From contig NZ_LRUJ01000041.1 of assembly GCF_001548475.1 (NCBI RefSeq), forward strand, positions 1-42,546: a DNA stretch of 42,546 bases, in the 5' to 3' direction. The DNA is from Bordetella hinzii LMG 13501. Lineage in GTDB: Bacteria > Pseudomonadota > Gammaproteobacteria > Burkholderiales > Burkholderiaceae_B. The notes under the pieces were generated by a model. It saw only the letters and a list, made by a program, of their open reading frames with translations. It made no database searches and was not told the origin of the DNA. Made by a program: the position numbers and the translations under genes. Numbering within the stretch: the stretch's first letter is position 1; every line of letters starts with the position of its first letter. Positions 32,645-40,574 of the stretch are shown in pieces.

Positions 32645-33469
32645 TCATGCGGCCACCTGCTCGCGCTGGCCAGCGGCGGCCGCGCTGGGCGACAGCCAAA
32701 GGGATTCGACGCGCGGGCGCGCGCCATCGGCATGGGCCGGCCTGTCGATGCGCAACCAGTCGGCATACAGCCGGTCGTAGAGGTCGCAGCGGTAGCCGCT
32801 CACCACCACCATGCCGCGCAGTCCATGCAGCACCTCGGCCAGGGCCGCGTGCTGGTCGTCCGTCATTTCGTGCCGGTATGCAGGCGACCGCCGGCGCAGG
32901 CCGCGCGTGGCATGGACATAGGGCGGGTCGACGTAGTGCAGGGTCTGCGGGGAATCGTGCGAGGCCATGCACGCGGCCGCCTCGCGGTTCTCGATCACCA
33001 CGCCGCGCAGCCGCTGGATGGCGGCGCGCAGGCCCTCGGGATAGGTCAGCCAGTCATGCGCCGGCGTGCTGTACGCACGCGAGGTGTTGGAGCGGAAGCC
33101 CGTACCCTGCCCGCTGGTGCCGGCCGGGCCGAAGCCCATGTAGCTGCGCACCAGCGTGCGGCGGGCCTGTTCCAGCGCGTCGGTGGACGGTTCGTAGCTG
33201 CGCTCGAATTCTTCCCGCGCGTAGGGCGTCAGTTCGCACGCCCGGGCCAGGCGCTCGCCGGCGTCGCGCGCGACCTGGAACAGGTTGACGATCTCGCCAT
33301 CCAGGTCGTTGTAGACCTCGGCGTATGAGCGGGGCTTACGCAGCAGCACCGATGCCCCCCCCCCGAACGGCTCGACGTACACGCGATGCTCGGGCAGGTG
33401 CCCGACGATCCAAGGCGCGAGGCGCCATTTCCCGCCGTGGTAGCGGACGATGGGGCGGGACGGCGTCAT
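32645..33469 (-). CDS. Dam-like N6-adenine DNA methyltransferase (D12 class)
   Basis: The 274-aa product starts at ATG 33469 after AAGGAAG. It begins VRYHGGKWRLAPWIVGHLP (SAM motif I, normally xxYxGGKxxL) and has YVEPFGGGASVLLRKP, NDLDGEIVNLFQV and the catalytic LHYVDPPYVHATRG (DPPY). This is the D12 pattern, usually GATC-type specificity. It may protect phage DNA or alter host regulation. Confidence 0.92.
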   Translation of the reverse strand: MTPSRPIVRYHGGKWRLAPWIVGHLPEHRVYVEPFGGGASVLLRKPRSYAEVYNDLDGEIVNLFQVARDAGERLARACELTPYAREEFERSYEPSTDALEQARRTLVRSYMGFGPAGTSGQGTGFRSNTSRAYSTPAHDWLTYPEGLRAAIQRLRGVVIENREAAACMASHDSPQTLHYVDPPYVHATRGLRRRSPAYRHEMTDDQHAALAEVLHGLRGMVVVSGYRCDLYDRLYADWLRIDRPAHADGARPRVESLWLSPSAAAAGQREQVAA

Positions 33470-33657
33470 GCGCGCTTCCTTCCATCGCGGCAGAAGCCGC
33501 ACAGGCCACCGACCAGCCGGGCGAAGTGTTCACCGCAGCCGTCGCACTCGCCGGGTTCACCCTTGGGCATCGCGCCCGCGGCGGCGCGGGCATTCGCCAG
33601 CGCAGCTTCGCGGTCGGCCTGTTCGCGTTCGCTGGCGCGATCGAATTCATCGGTCAT
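33466..33657 (-). CDS. Small zinc-finger protein, DksA/TraR type
   Basis: The 63-aa product has an acidic helix (MTDEFDRASEREQADREAAL) and a C4 zinc motif (CDGCGEHFARLVGGLCGFC). DksA/TraR-like phage proteins bind RNA polymerase. It is coupled by ATGA to the Dam gene (33469) and to the regulator upstream (33654). Confidence 0.82.
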   Translation of the reverse strand: MTDEFDRASEREQADREAALANARAAAGAMPKGEPGECDGCGEHFARLVGGLCGFCRDGRKRA

Positions 33658-34043
33658 CGCGCATCCCCCAGGCCCAGGCGCTCCATGCGGTCGGCCAGGC
33701 GGTTCAGGCCCTTCACGGCCTCGACATACTCGCGTTGCAGGCGCGCCCGTTCGTCTTCCGGCTCGATCGGCGCCGGATCGGCGTAGCCGGCCTCGCGCGC
33801 CAAGAAGTTCATCCCTGCGTGGCACCCGACCTTGCGGCCCAGGGTCAACAGCCACAGCACTTGCTCGGGCGACAGCTTTTCGGAACGGGCCTCGTTCAGG
33901 CAGTCGAGCAGGTAGCGGTGCGCCGCGTCGGGCGTCTTCTCGGGCCAAAGCTGGCCGGCCACGGCCTTGGTGCCGCCGGCGGCGGCGATGATGGCGCGCA
34001 GCGCGTCGGTCAGCGATTCGTAAAACAGGGCCTGCGGCGTCAC
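33654..34043 (-). CDS. Regulatory protein (CII-like HTH)
   Basis: The 129-aa product starts at GTG 34043 after GGAAGGGGG. It has a helix-turn-helix-like N-terminus (LTDALRAIIAAAGGTKAVAGQ) and a long basic helix at the end (YVEAVKGLNRLADRMERLGL). The position after the Cro-like block suggests a CII-like activator. Overlapping hairpins lie across its ribosome site. Confidence 0.6.
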   Translation of the reverse strand: MTPQALFYESLTDALRAIIAAAGGTKAVAGQLWPEKTPDAAHRYLLDCLNEARSEKLSPEQVLWLLTLGRKVGCHAGMNFLAREAGYADPAPIEPEDERARLQREYVEAVKGLNRLADRMERLGLGDAR

Positions 34044-34054
34044 GGCGTCACCCC

Positions 34055-34089
34055 CTTCCGAAAAGTTCGGAAGCCTTCGGATGGCTTCC
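34055..34089 (-). promoter_or_regulatory. Mutually exclusive hairpins over the regulator's ribosome site
   Basis: On the minus strand GGAAGCC/GGCTTCC (34083-34089 with 34069-34075) and CTTCCGAA/TTCGGAAG (34066-34073 with 34055-34062) share the segment 34069-34073, so only one can form. The second captures GGAAG (34055-34059) of the Shine-Dalgarno sequence for GTG 34043. This is the shape of a translational attenuator. Confidence 0.45.
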
Positions 34090-34222
34090 GCTGGGCAAAA
34101 AAAAGAGACTGTCCATACCGGCCGGGGCGCGGGCCTCGGGCGGGTTCACATCTCGGGATGTACGAATAGACGGGCCGGGCGTGGCCGGCGACGATGCCGG
34201 CTTTGCCACGACGAGGAACCAC

Positions 34223-34396
34223 ATGGACACGCTGATGACTGAAACCGAATTCCTGCTCCACGAAGCGCGCCTGATTGCGTGCCGACAGGTGCCCGACGCC
34301 AGCGAGGTGCTGGTGGCCGAGGTGTTCCGGCGCTTGTGCCGGGAAGCCGACACCAGCCGCGAGGAACGCGCGGCGGCCGGTGGAATGGCGCACTGA
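34223..34396 (+). CDS. Small rightward gene in the control region
   Basis: The 57-aa product runs against its neighbours. GAGGAA lies 6 nt before ATG 34223. The protein is helical (TETEFLLHEARLIACRQVPD; EVLVAEVFRRLCREADTSRE). It ends 4 bp from the tail of the leftward gene at 34401. No domain is recognised; the position in a switch region hints at a regulator. Confidence 0.55.
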   Translation: MDTLMTETEFLLHEARLIACRQVPDASEVLVAEVFRRLCREADTSREERAAAGGMAH

Positions 34397-34400
34397 TGCC

Positions 34401-34595
34401 TTACACATCGAGCGGCCCAATCTGGATGCGCGGCCCCGCGGCCGTCTCGGCTTCATCGCCGAGCTGGTCGGCCAGCAGGTGCCGAAGCGTGCCGACCAGG
34501 AAGCCGAGGCCCTGGGCGAAGGCATCCTGGTCGCGTATGGATTGCTCGACGAGGTCGGGCACCAGCGGCGCGGCGTTCCGGTCGGCCGTCGTCAT
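34401..34595 (-). CDS. Small protein coupled to Cro-like gene
   Basis: The 64-aa product (MTTADRNAAPLVPDLVEQSI; FAQGLGFLVGTLRHLLADQL) overlaps the upstream stop by ATGA. No family recognised. Confidence 0.6.
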   Translation of the reverse strand: MTTADRNAAPLVPDLVEQSIRDQDAFAQGLGFLVGTLRHLLADQLGDEAETAAGPRIQIGPLDV

Positions 34596-34891
34596 GCCGC
34601 CGCCGCTTGCGTCGTGACGCTAGTCGGTGCCGCTGCCTGCTGCTCGGCAGGCTCGAACAGGTCGGGCCGGACAACCCGCAGGTACATCATCCGGGCGCGG
34701 GGAAGCCCCTTGTATCGCCATACAGAAACCGACCCGCCTTTCACCTCGAAGAAGGCAGCGGCGGCTTGCGTGCCGCCCAGTCGGTCGATCAGCGCCGAAT
34801 CGGGATGCGGCGGCTTGCTAAGAGCGCGGCGACGTGGGACGTGCGCACCTTGTCGGCCGGCCGGGTCGGGATTGGTGGTGTTCATGCTCAT
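34592..34891 (-). CDS. Cro-like HTH regulator
   Basis: The 99-aa product has a Cro/YdaS-like helix-turn-helix near residues 34-70 (ALIDRLGGTQAAAAFFEVKG; SVSVWRYKGLPRARMMYLRV). It is the first leftward gene opposite the repressor. ATG 34891 or 34885 may be the start; neither has a strong ribosome site. It should repress the repressor and promote lytic growth (family knowledge). Confidence 0.75.
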   Translation of the reverse strand: MSMNTTNPDPAGRQGAHVPRRRALSKPPHPDSALIDRLGGTQAAAAFFEVKGGSVSVWRYKGLPRARMMYLRVVRPDLFEPAEQQAAAPTSVTTQAAAA

Positions 34892-34923
34892 GCTGATGAA
34901 GTCCGAATGGATGGTTCGTTCAT

Positions 34924-35004
34924 GACATAGCTATCAAGACATAACTATACCCCAAAACAAAGCCATGTCTATAGTCTTTTCAATTAGCCTTGTCTAACTA
35001 TGTC
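34924..35004. promoter_or_regulatory. Lysogeny operators and divergent promoters
   Basis: Four related sites lie between the divergent regulators: GACATAGCTAT (34924), GACATAACTAT (34938), ATGTCTATAGTC (34965) and TTGTCTAACTATGTC (34990-35004). The last covers the repressor's ATG (35000). The leftward promoter is -35 TAGACA (plus 34966-34971) and -10 TATAGT (plus 34944-34949), 16-bp spacer, so two operators overlap it. The rightward -10 is TATAGT at 34970-34975 with no good -35, suggesting activation is needed. Confidence 0.7.
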
Positions 35005-35380
35005 AACCCTTGCCGAACGATTCGCGGAATTGCTTGCCGAAAGGCCAGAGGTCAAGCTGGTAGACCTCGCGCGGGCCTGCGGAATAAAGCAGCCCTCGGT
35101 AAGCGCCTGGCTCACCGGCAAGACAAAACAACTTGAAGCGTCGAATGCCATCAGGGCGGCGGCATTCTTTGGCGTGCATACGTGGTGGCTTGCCACCGGA
35201 GAGGGGCCGAAATACCTAAAGCCTGGAGAAGTTGATAGGCACCGCGAACCTGCGTCAGAGAAAGGCGACTGGCCGTTTTCCGCGCGCATGGTTGAATATG
35301 AGCGGTTGCCGGCAGGCGACAAAAAGGCACTGAACAGGGTGGTTTCGGGCTTCATCGAAGGCGTCACGAAAGAATCCTGA
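35000..35380 (+). CDS. Phage repressor, XRE/CI-like HTH
   Basis: The 126-aa protein has an XRE HTH at about residues 19-50 (VKLVDLARACGIKQPSVSAW) and a short helical C-terminus with no S24 autoprotease domain. Induction by RecA-driven self-cleavage is therefore unlikely. No ribosome site precedes ATG 35000 and the promoter lies about 18 nt from it. The message could be near-leaderless. It is tail-to-tail with the integrase (4 bp). Confidence 0.85.
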   Translation: MSTLAERFAELLAERPEVKLVDLARACGIKQPSVSAWLTGKTKQLEASNAIRAAAFFGVHTWWLATGEGPKYLKPGEVDRHREPASEKGDWPFSARMVEYERLPAGDKKALNRVVSGFIEGVTKES

Positions 35381-35384
35381 TGCC

Positions 35385-36491
35385 CTACTGCGCCGGCTTC
35401 GCGCGCCGCACGCGCCGGCGGTCGTAGGTCTGCCGCACCATCCGTTCCGACGTGTGCAGGGTGGCGTCCACTACATCCTCGTCGCCGCGCTCCATCTTGT
35501 CGGTGACGCCCTTGGGCCGGCAGTCTTGCAAGCTGAACGGCTTGAAGGGGATGCCCTCGGCGGCAGCGCGCTCGACGCACGCCTTCATCAGCCTGGAAAG
35601 GGTGATCTTCCAGCCGCCCTTCGTGTATCGCTGGCCGTGCAGGTTCCCGAACACGTACAGGTCTCCGGCCATCTTGTAGCGTTCGATGGCAAGGGCTTCG
35701 TCGATCGTGGCGCGCAGTTCGGGGCTCCACTCGATGATGCCGATGCGCGGCGCGGCGCCGCGCCGGCGCTTTGCCGCCACCCACTGGATGCCCTCGTCGG
35801 TAATCTGGTCGCGCGTGAAGGCGCGAACCTCGACCGAGCGGCGCAGGCATAGCCAGGCCGTTTTCAGCGCCAGGGCCACGATCAGGCCCGCGCCGCCCAG
35901 TTTCCGGCCGACGCGCACGGCCAGGTCGATCTCGGCATCCGTCACCAAGCGTTCATAGGTCGTCGTCGCGTTGCGCTCGACGTCGTCGAACGGATTGGTG
36001 ACGATCATGCCCATGCGCACGCCGCGTTCCAGGATGCGGCGCATGAGCGAAATTTCCTTGTTGCCCTTGGCCGGCCGGCGCGCCTTCACGCAGGCGTCCA
36101 GGTAGTCGTAGGCGTCCTTCTTGATGAGGTCGGCCACGGCCATGTGCCCGAACGCGGCGCGCAGGCGCTTGATCTCGCGCTTGTTCTCGTCCATCGTCGA
36201 GTCGGCGCGGCGTTCGGGGCTATCCAGGGGCAGGCTCTCCTGCCAGGCCAGCCAGGCGTCGATCAGCGCGTCCACCGAGCCTTCGGCGGGCCGGCCCAGG
36301 CCGATCTCGCCGGCGCGGCGAATCGCCTCGGCCCGCAGTTCGGACATTTTGGCGCGGTCGGTAACGGGGCACCGAAGGCGGAAGGCCCAAGTGTTGTCGG
36401 GCAGCTTGTAGCCGATGGAGTATGTGCGCGTGCCCTTCCGTTCGTACACCCGATACGGCAGGCCGTCGCGCCTGTCGCGCTTTCGATTCAT
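35385..36491 (-). CDS. int: Phage integrase, tyrosine recombinase
   Basis: The 368-aa product starts at ATG 36491, overlapping the DUF4224 stop (ATGA). A SAM-like core-binding domain fills about 70-170. Catalytic box I has Arg near residue 215 (WLCLRRSVEVRAF). Box II reads SLQDCRPKGVTD, with Gln at the usual His of HxxR. The end TLHTSERMVRQTYDRR supplies His and the Tyr nucleophile (about 355). The attachment site was not recognised; none is visible beside the 3' end. Confidence 0.92.
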   Translation of the reverse strand: MNRKRDRRDGLPYRVYERKGTRTYSIGYKLPDNTWAFRLRCPVTDRAKMSELRAEAIRRAGEIGLGRPAEGSVDALIDAWLAWQESLPLDSPERRADSTMDENKREIKRLRAAFGHMAVADLIKKDAYDYLDACVKARRPAKGNKEISLMRRILERGVRMGMIVTNPFDDVERNATTTYERLVTDAEIDLAVRVGRKLGGAGLIVALALKTAWLCLRRSVEVRAFTRDQITDEGIQWVAAKRRRGAAPRIGIIEWSPELRATIDEALAIERYKMAGDLYVFGNLHGQRYTKGGWKITLSRLMKACVERAAAEGIPFKPFSLQDCRPKGVTDKMERGDEDVVDATLHTSERMVRQTYDRRRVRRAKPAQ

Positions 36492-36721
36492 GGCGTCATG
36501 AAATCCAGGCGTGGGCCGACACGGCGGCCTATAGTCGAGCGGCCCGACATGCGGGCCTCGAAGTAGGCGCGCGACACGCGCGGAATCTCGCCGCGGCGCG
36601 GCGGCGGTTCGTAGACCCAATGCCGGGCATCCAGCCAGGCCATCATGCGCGCCGGCTGCACAGTGCCGGTCAGTTCTTCGAGCTGCGTGCGCGTGAGCAG
36701 CAGGGAATCCGCGTCAATCAT
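36488..36721 (-). CDS. DUF4224 protein (possible excisionase-like partner)
   Basis: The 77-aa product (LLTRTQLEELTGTVQPARMM; AWLDARHWVYEPPPRRGEIP; RVSRAYFEARMSG) fits the DUF4224 winged-helix family found directly before phage integrases. A directionality role is plausible. Its stop overlaps the integrase start by 4 bp. Confidence 0.82.
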   Translation of the reverse strand: MIDADSLLLTRTQLEELTGTVQPARMMAWLDARHWVYEPPPRRGEIPRVSRAYFEARMSGRSTIGRRVGPRLDFMTP

Positions 36722-37010
36722 GCCCGGCCCTCGCTGATGGGCCTGCATGGGCGGCCGCCACCAGCGCGGCGGTGCTGTCTTCCAGGCGTTGCAGGGCTTC
36801 GGCCAAGCGCACGGCGTCGGCGCCGGAAACCGGCTGGTCGCCATGCTTGGCGATCAGCGCGTCGACCAGCGACAGGCACGCGCGCGTGGCGGCCACCTGG
36901 GTCTTGGCGCACGCACGCAGCCGCAGCACGGCTTCCGACGATTGCGGGGCAGGCCGCGCTGGCGGCACGTAGCGCGGGTCGCGGGGGAAAGCGAGGTCTT
37001 CCAGGGACAT
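36714..37010 (-). CDS. Hypothetical helical protein
   Basis: The 98-aa product starts at ATG 37010 (MSLEDLAFPRDPRYVPPARP), then has two long helices (RACAKTQVAATRACLSLVDA; ADAVRLAEALQRLEDSTAAL). ATG 37016 is an alternative start. It overlaps its downstream neighbour by 8 bp. Function unknown. Confidence 0.65.
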   Translation of the reverse strand: MSLEDLAFPRDPRYVPPARPAPQSSEAVLRLRACAKTQVAATRACLSLVDALIAKHGDQPVSGADAVRLAEALQRLEDSTAALVAAAHAGPSARAGHD

Positions 37011-37012
37011 GG

Positions 37013-37522
37013 TCATTCCCCCGCGCTGGCCGGCACCGTGCGGCGCAGGTGCTTGTCGGCCGGGCTGATGATGCCGCGCCGTTCGAGCGCGCCCAGCAGC
37101 GCCTCGGCGTGCAGAAAGCCGATGCGCAGGCGGGCCTGTAGCAGGCTGGTCGAGACGCGCCCCTGGGCGACGATGACTTCGCGGGCGCGGGCAATAAGCT
37201 GTTCGTCGTCATCCGCCGGGCCGGCGGTGATGGCGGCCGCCTCGACAATGTCGATGCCGACGCGGTGCGCCACATGCACTTCCAGGTGGGCGCCCTGCGA
37301 CTTCGCCCAGCCGGGCAGCAGCGCGAGGGTGTCGCAGTCGAGCATCGCGCGCAGGTCGGCACGTAGGCAGTCCTGCCAGGGCGCGCTAGGGTCGGGATTG
37401 ATCTCGGCCGGATTGATGACGTCGTAGCCCAATTCGCGCAGGCGCATGGCCTCGGCGTTGAACGCCGGGAAATTGAGCTTCGGCAGGCCCGTCATGGGGC
37501 CGCTGATGTAGATTTTTCTCAT
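37013..37522 (-). CDS. DUF4406-FtsK-gamma fusion protein
   Basis: The 169-aa product has two parts. Residues 1-95 are DUF4406, a deoxyribosyltransferase-like fold (MRKIYISGPMTGLPKLNFPA; EINPDPSAPWQDCLRADLRA; LPGWAKSQGAHLEVHVA). Residues 105-165 match the FtsK gamma winged helix (REVIVAQGRVSTSLLQARLR; IGFLHAEALLGALERRGIIS). The gamma domain binds KOPS sites in FtsK. The joint role here is unknown. Confidence 0.8.
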   Translation of the reverse strand: MRKIYISGPMTGLPKLNFPAFNAEAMRLRELGYDVINPAEINPDPSAPWQDCLRADLRAMLDCDTLALLPGWAKSQGAHLEVHVAHRVGIDIVEAAAITAGPADDDEQLIARAREVIVAQGRVSTSLLQARLRIGFLHAEALLGALERRGIISPADKHLRRTVPASAGE

Positions 37523-37534
37523 GGTTCCCCCTCG

Positions 37535-39661
37535 CTATGCGACCTTGTCCATGTAGGCAGCCTCATGCCGGAAGTTCGCCAGCGCCAGGGCCTCGGCCTG
37601 GACAGGTGCGACGCTGTTGCCGCACATGCGAATCTGCGCGGTGATGGACAGCGGGACGCGGGGCAGCAGGCGCGGATCGCCCGGCACCTGCACGCCGTTC
37701 CTGAACAGCAACTTCGGGTCAGGGATTTCGTGGGTGATGTAGCTGTCCGGGAAGGACTGGGCGCGATAGAGTTCCCGCGCTTTCAGCATCCGCAGGGTGA
37801 CGTCGACCAGCACCCACCATGTTCCGCCGTAGGCCATCAGCACCAAGTCGGCCGGCTCGGGGAACTGCTCGGCGAGGTGTTCGTGCAGCAGCGCAGCGCA
37901 CTTGCGCGCCTTCTCGCGGTGTTCCGGCGACAGGCAATTGGCGGGAACCTGCACGGCCTGCACCAGGCCCATGCGGCCCTTCGTCGGCAGGGTGTGCATT
38001 GGTTCTCTGGCGTCCTGCCATTGCCCACCGCTGCTGTAATACTTGACCAAGTAGGCCGTCGCCATCCGCTGATTGCTGCCCGAGGCCGTGATGGTGGACA
38101 GCGGCGCGTCGGCGGCGCGGCCGTCGCCATCGTAGAAACCGCCGTTCGCCTGCTCGAAAAAAGCAGCGGTCAAGGCACTGGGCGAACTGCTGGCCGTCAC
38201 GGAATTGAGCGGCGTTTCCAGCGACCGCACGCCGCTGCTCCACCGCTTTGCGCCCGTGCTGCACGTCTCGCCGTGCCCCATGTCGATCAGGTTGGCAACG
38301 ATCAGCGCCTGTTCGCCGCGGTGCGCGCCCGTCACCGTGGGCAGCGGCTCGGCCGGCGTCGAGCCGCTGCGGTCGCCGTGGTGCGTCAGGTGGGCCAGGT
38401 GCGCGGCAACCACCGCGTGCTTGTTGGCGGTGACGACGGTTCCCAGGGGCTGCTCAATGTCCTGCGCGCGGGGCTGCTGGCCCTCGCGTTCGCCGTATCC
38501 GATGGTGATGAGGTGGGCGCCGACCACCGAAAAATGACCGCCCTTGACCTGGGCGCAGATGGTGCGCAGCGGATCGTCGGCCGGCATGGTGCGCTGATTG
38601 CTGGCGTTCGCGTGTTCGGTGATGAACGGCATCAGCGCAGGCATCACGACGGCGCGGTGGTTCTCGGCGGTGAGCGTGCCCATCGGCTGGTTAGCTGCCG
38701 TGGGCTTGCCCGAGTACGCGGGGCCGCCGGCGCCGGCCACGAACGGCGCGAGTACCGGCTGGCCGAGCATGTGATGCCCGCCCGTAGTGACAGTCGGCAG
38801 CGGTTCGTCGGCAGCGCGCGCGGCGTGGCCGGTCGTGTTCGTCACGATGAAGGGCTTGGGGCTGGCGAGAACATGCCGCCATAGCCCTTTGGCGACCCGC
38901 CGCTGGGTATTCGCCGCCAGCGGCTTGGAGCGGTCGAAAATGCTGGCCGCCGGCAGGTCGAAGTCGATGCACTCGGCGGCGGTACGGTATGGCGCCAGCG
39001 TGCCGGCCAGCACCTCGCGCGAGGCGGGTTCGCCGTGCGTCTGCTCGGGCCACACGATCGGCAAGCCGTCGCGGCGCGCGACCAGGAACAGCCTCTTGCG
39101 GATGGTCGGCGCGCCGTTGTCGCACGCCCGCAATTCGCGCCAATCTACCGTGTAGCCATGCTGGCGCAGTTGTCGCACGAACGACTCGAAGGTTTTACCC
39201 TTGCGGCGCGGGTCGGGGTACATCGTGCCGTCGGGGTCGACAATGAGCGGCCCCCACGTTTGGAATTCCTCGACGTTTTCCAGCATGATGACGCGCGGAC
39301 GGCACAGCGCGGCCCAGCGCATCGTCACCCAGGCCAGGCCGCGAATTTCCTTGGAAACCGGCGTGCCGCCCTTGGCCTTGGAAAAATGCTTGCAATCCGG
39401 GGACAGCCACACCAGGCCGACGGGCTGATTGCCCGTTACCTCGATCGGGTCAACGTCCCACACGCTTTCACACAGGTGTTTGGTGTACGGATGGTTCAGG
39501 GCGTGCATCGCCAGCGCCTCGGGGTCGTGGTTGATGGCAATGTCCACGGGGCGCCCGAAGGCTGCTTCTAGTCCGGTGCTGGTGCCGCCACCGCCGGCGA
39601 AGTTGTCGATGATGAGTTCGCCAGGGAATGGCAAGGCAAGTTGCGGGGCGCGGGCCTTCAT
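37535..39661 (-). CDS. C5-cytosine DNA methyltransferase with repeat-rich insertion
   Basis: The 708-aa product starts at ATG 39661 (ATGA overlap). Motif I is DNFAGGGGTSTGLE, motif IV SPDCKHFSKAKGG (catalytic Cys near 89) and motif VI ENVEEF near 128. Between about 290 and 600 lie eight copies of a P-L/M-x-T/S-V/I/L repeat (PLPTVTTGGHHM, PMGTLTAENHRA, PLGTVVTANKHA, PLPTVTGAHRG, PLNSVTASSS, PLSTITASGS and others). The late MCGNSVAPVQAEALA is motif X. It probably protects phage DNA; specificity cannot be read from the sequence. Confidence 0.92.
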   Translation of the reverse strand: MKARAPQLALPFPGELIIDNFAGGGGTSTGLEAAFGRPVDIAINHDPEALAMHALNHPYTKHLCESVWDVDPIEVTGNQPVGLVWLSPDCKHFSKAKGGTPVSKEIRGLAWVTMRWAALCRPRVIMLENVEEFQTWGPLIVDPDGTMYPDPRRKGKTFESFVRQLRQHGYTVDWRELRACDNGAPTIRKRLFLVARRDGLPIVWPEQTHGEPASREVLAGTLAPYRTAAECIDFDLPAASIFDRSKPLAANTQRRVAKGLWRHVLASPKPFIVTNTTGHAARAADEPLPTVTTGGHHMLGQPVLAPFVAGAGGPAYSGKPTAANQPMGTLTAENHRAVVMPALMPFITEHANASNQRTMPADDPLRTICAQVKGGHFSVVGAHLITIGYGEREGQQPRAQDIEQPLGTVVTANKHAVVAAHLAHLTHHGDRSGSTPAEPLPTVTGAHRGEQALIVANLIDMGHGETCSTGAKRWSSGVRSLETPLNSVTASSSPSALTAAFFEQANGGFYDGDGRAADAPLSTITASGSNQRMATAYLVKYYSSGGQWQDAREPMHTLPTKGRMGLVQAVQVPANCLSPEHREKARKCAALLHEHLAEQFPEPADLVLMAYGGTWWVLVDVTLRMLKARELYRAQSFPDSYITHEIPDPKLLFRNGVQVPGDPRLLPRVPLSITAQIRMCGNSVAPVQAEALALANFRHEAAYMDKVA

Positions 39662-40164
39662 GCGGCGCCTCCTTCGCGCGGGTCGCCCACGATGGCGATG
39701 ATCTCGGCGATGGCTTCGGCCTTGCTGATACCGACCGGGTCGAGGTGGCGCGCCAGCACGGCGCGCACCGCGTCGATCATGTGCGGCACCGGGCGCTCCA
39801 CGGGCGCCTCGCCGTGCTGCCTGTCGTGGCACTCCATCGCGGCCAGGATCAGCGCGCCGGCGCGTTGCAGGTCGCGGCGGAAGTCTTTCGGCTTCCACCA
39901 TGAGGCATCCCACGGCCAGCCGAGGGGCGGCTGGCCGGCGTTCGGGAAGGCGTCGGTACACAGGGCGTAGTAGCCCGCGGCCACGGCCAGGGTGGCTGGG
40001 CCGTGGCGGTCGTCATGCTCGGGCGTCCAGCCTTCCGTTTCGATCTGGCGCTGGCGCTCGGCCAGCACGTCGAAGGCCGCGCGAGAAAGCGGCACCAGGC
40101 CGGTGTTCCAGGGCGTCGAGGCGGCAGGCGCCTGCGCCGCCGGCGTCGGGGTGGCGTTCGTCAT
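39658..40164 (-). CDS. Hypothetical phage protein (RQRQI..EGW family)
   Basis: The 168-aa product starts at ATG 40164 after GGAAAGGAA. It has FDVLAERQRQIETEGWTPEH, then DRHGPATLAVAAGYYALC and GWPWDASWWKPKDFRRDLQR. Such proteins are common in phage early regions; nucleotide-metabolism links have been suggested but not by anything visible here. Confidence 0.75.
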   Translation of the reverse strand: MTNATPTPAAQAPAASTPWNTGLVPLSRAAFDVLAERQRQIETEGWTPEHDDRHGPATLAVAAGYYALCTDAFPNAGQPPLGWPWDASWWKPKDFRRDLQRAGALILAAMECHDRQHGEAPVERPVPHMIDAVRAVLARHLDPVGISKAEAIAEIIAIVGDPREGGAA

Positions 40165-40574
40165 AGTTCCTTTCCTTGTTGGTTGCCCGCCGGGCGCATG
40201 GCGCGCAGGCGCTGCATGGCGAGATACAGGGCGGTGGCGTCGAGGCGGCCCAGCAGGGCCTCGATGGTGTTCACGCCCACGCGAATGGGCGCGGTTTCGT
40301 GGGCGGCCAGCGCGCGGCCGGCGGCCACCTTCGGCATCACCTGATTGAGCGCAGCAGCGCCGCCGGTGATGAGCCGGGCTTCGTGCTGGTGCTGGGCGTC
40401 GTGTTCGAGCGCAAGCTGCACCACGTTGAAGACGCCCGCGAGGTTGTCGAACACGCCGACGGTGGGCGCGCGGTCGAGACACCACAGCGAGGTGTGCAGC
40501 ACCATCGCAAACTCGTCGCGCAGGCCGCGCGTGACGGGGATGCGGATGGCGCGAGGCGTGCGGCGCTTCTTCAT
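40161..40574 (-). CDS. Hypothetical protein
   Basis: The 137-aa basic product (MKKRRTPRAIRIPVTRGLRD; VFDNLAGVFNVVQLALEHDA; NTIEALLGRLDATALYLAMQ) is coupled on both sides by ATGA. The family is unknown. Confidence 0.7.
   Translation of the reverse strand: MKKRRTPRAIRIPVTRGLRDEFAMVLHTSLWCLDRAPTVGVFDNLAGVFNVVQLALEHDAQHQHEARLITGGAAALNQVMPKVAAGRALAAHETAPIRVGVNTIEALLGRLDATALYLAMQRLRAMRPAGNQQGKEL

Noticed and set aside
34040-34525. Leftward frame of 161 codons opposite the rightward mini-gene
   Set aside because: Arg/Ser/Pro-rich noise without ribosome site; the rightward frame has one and better codon use.
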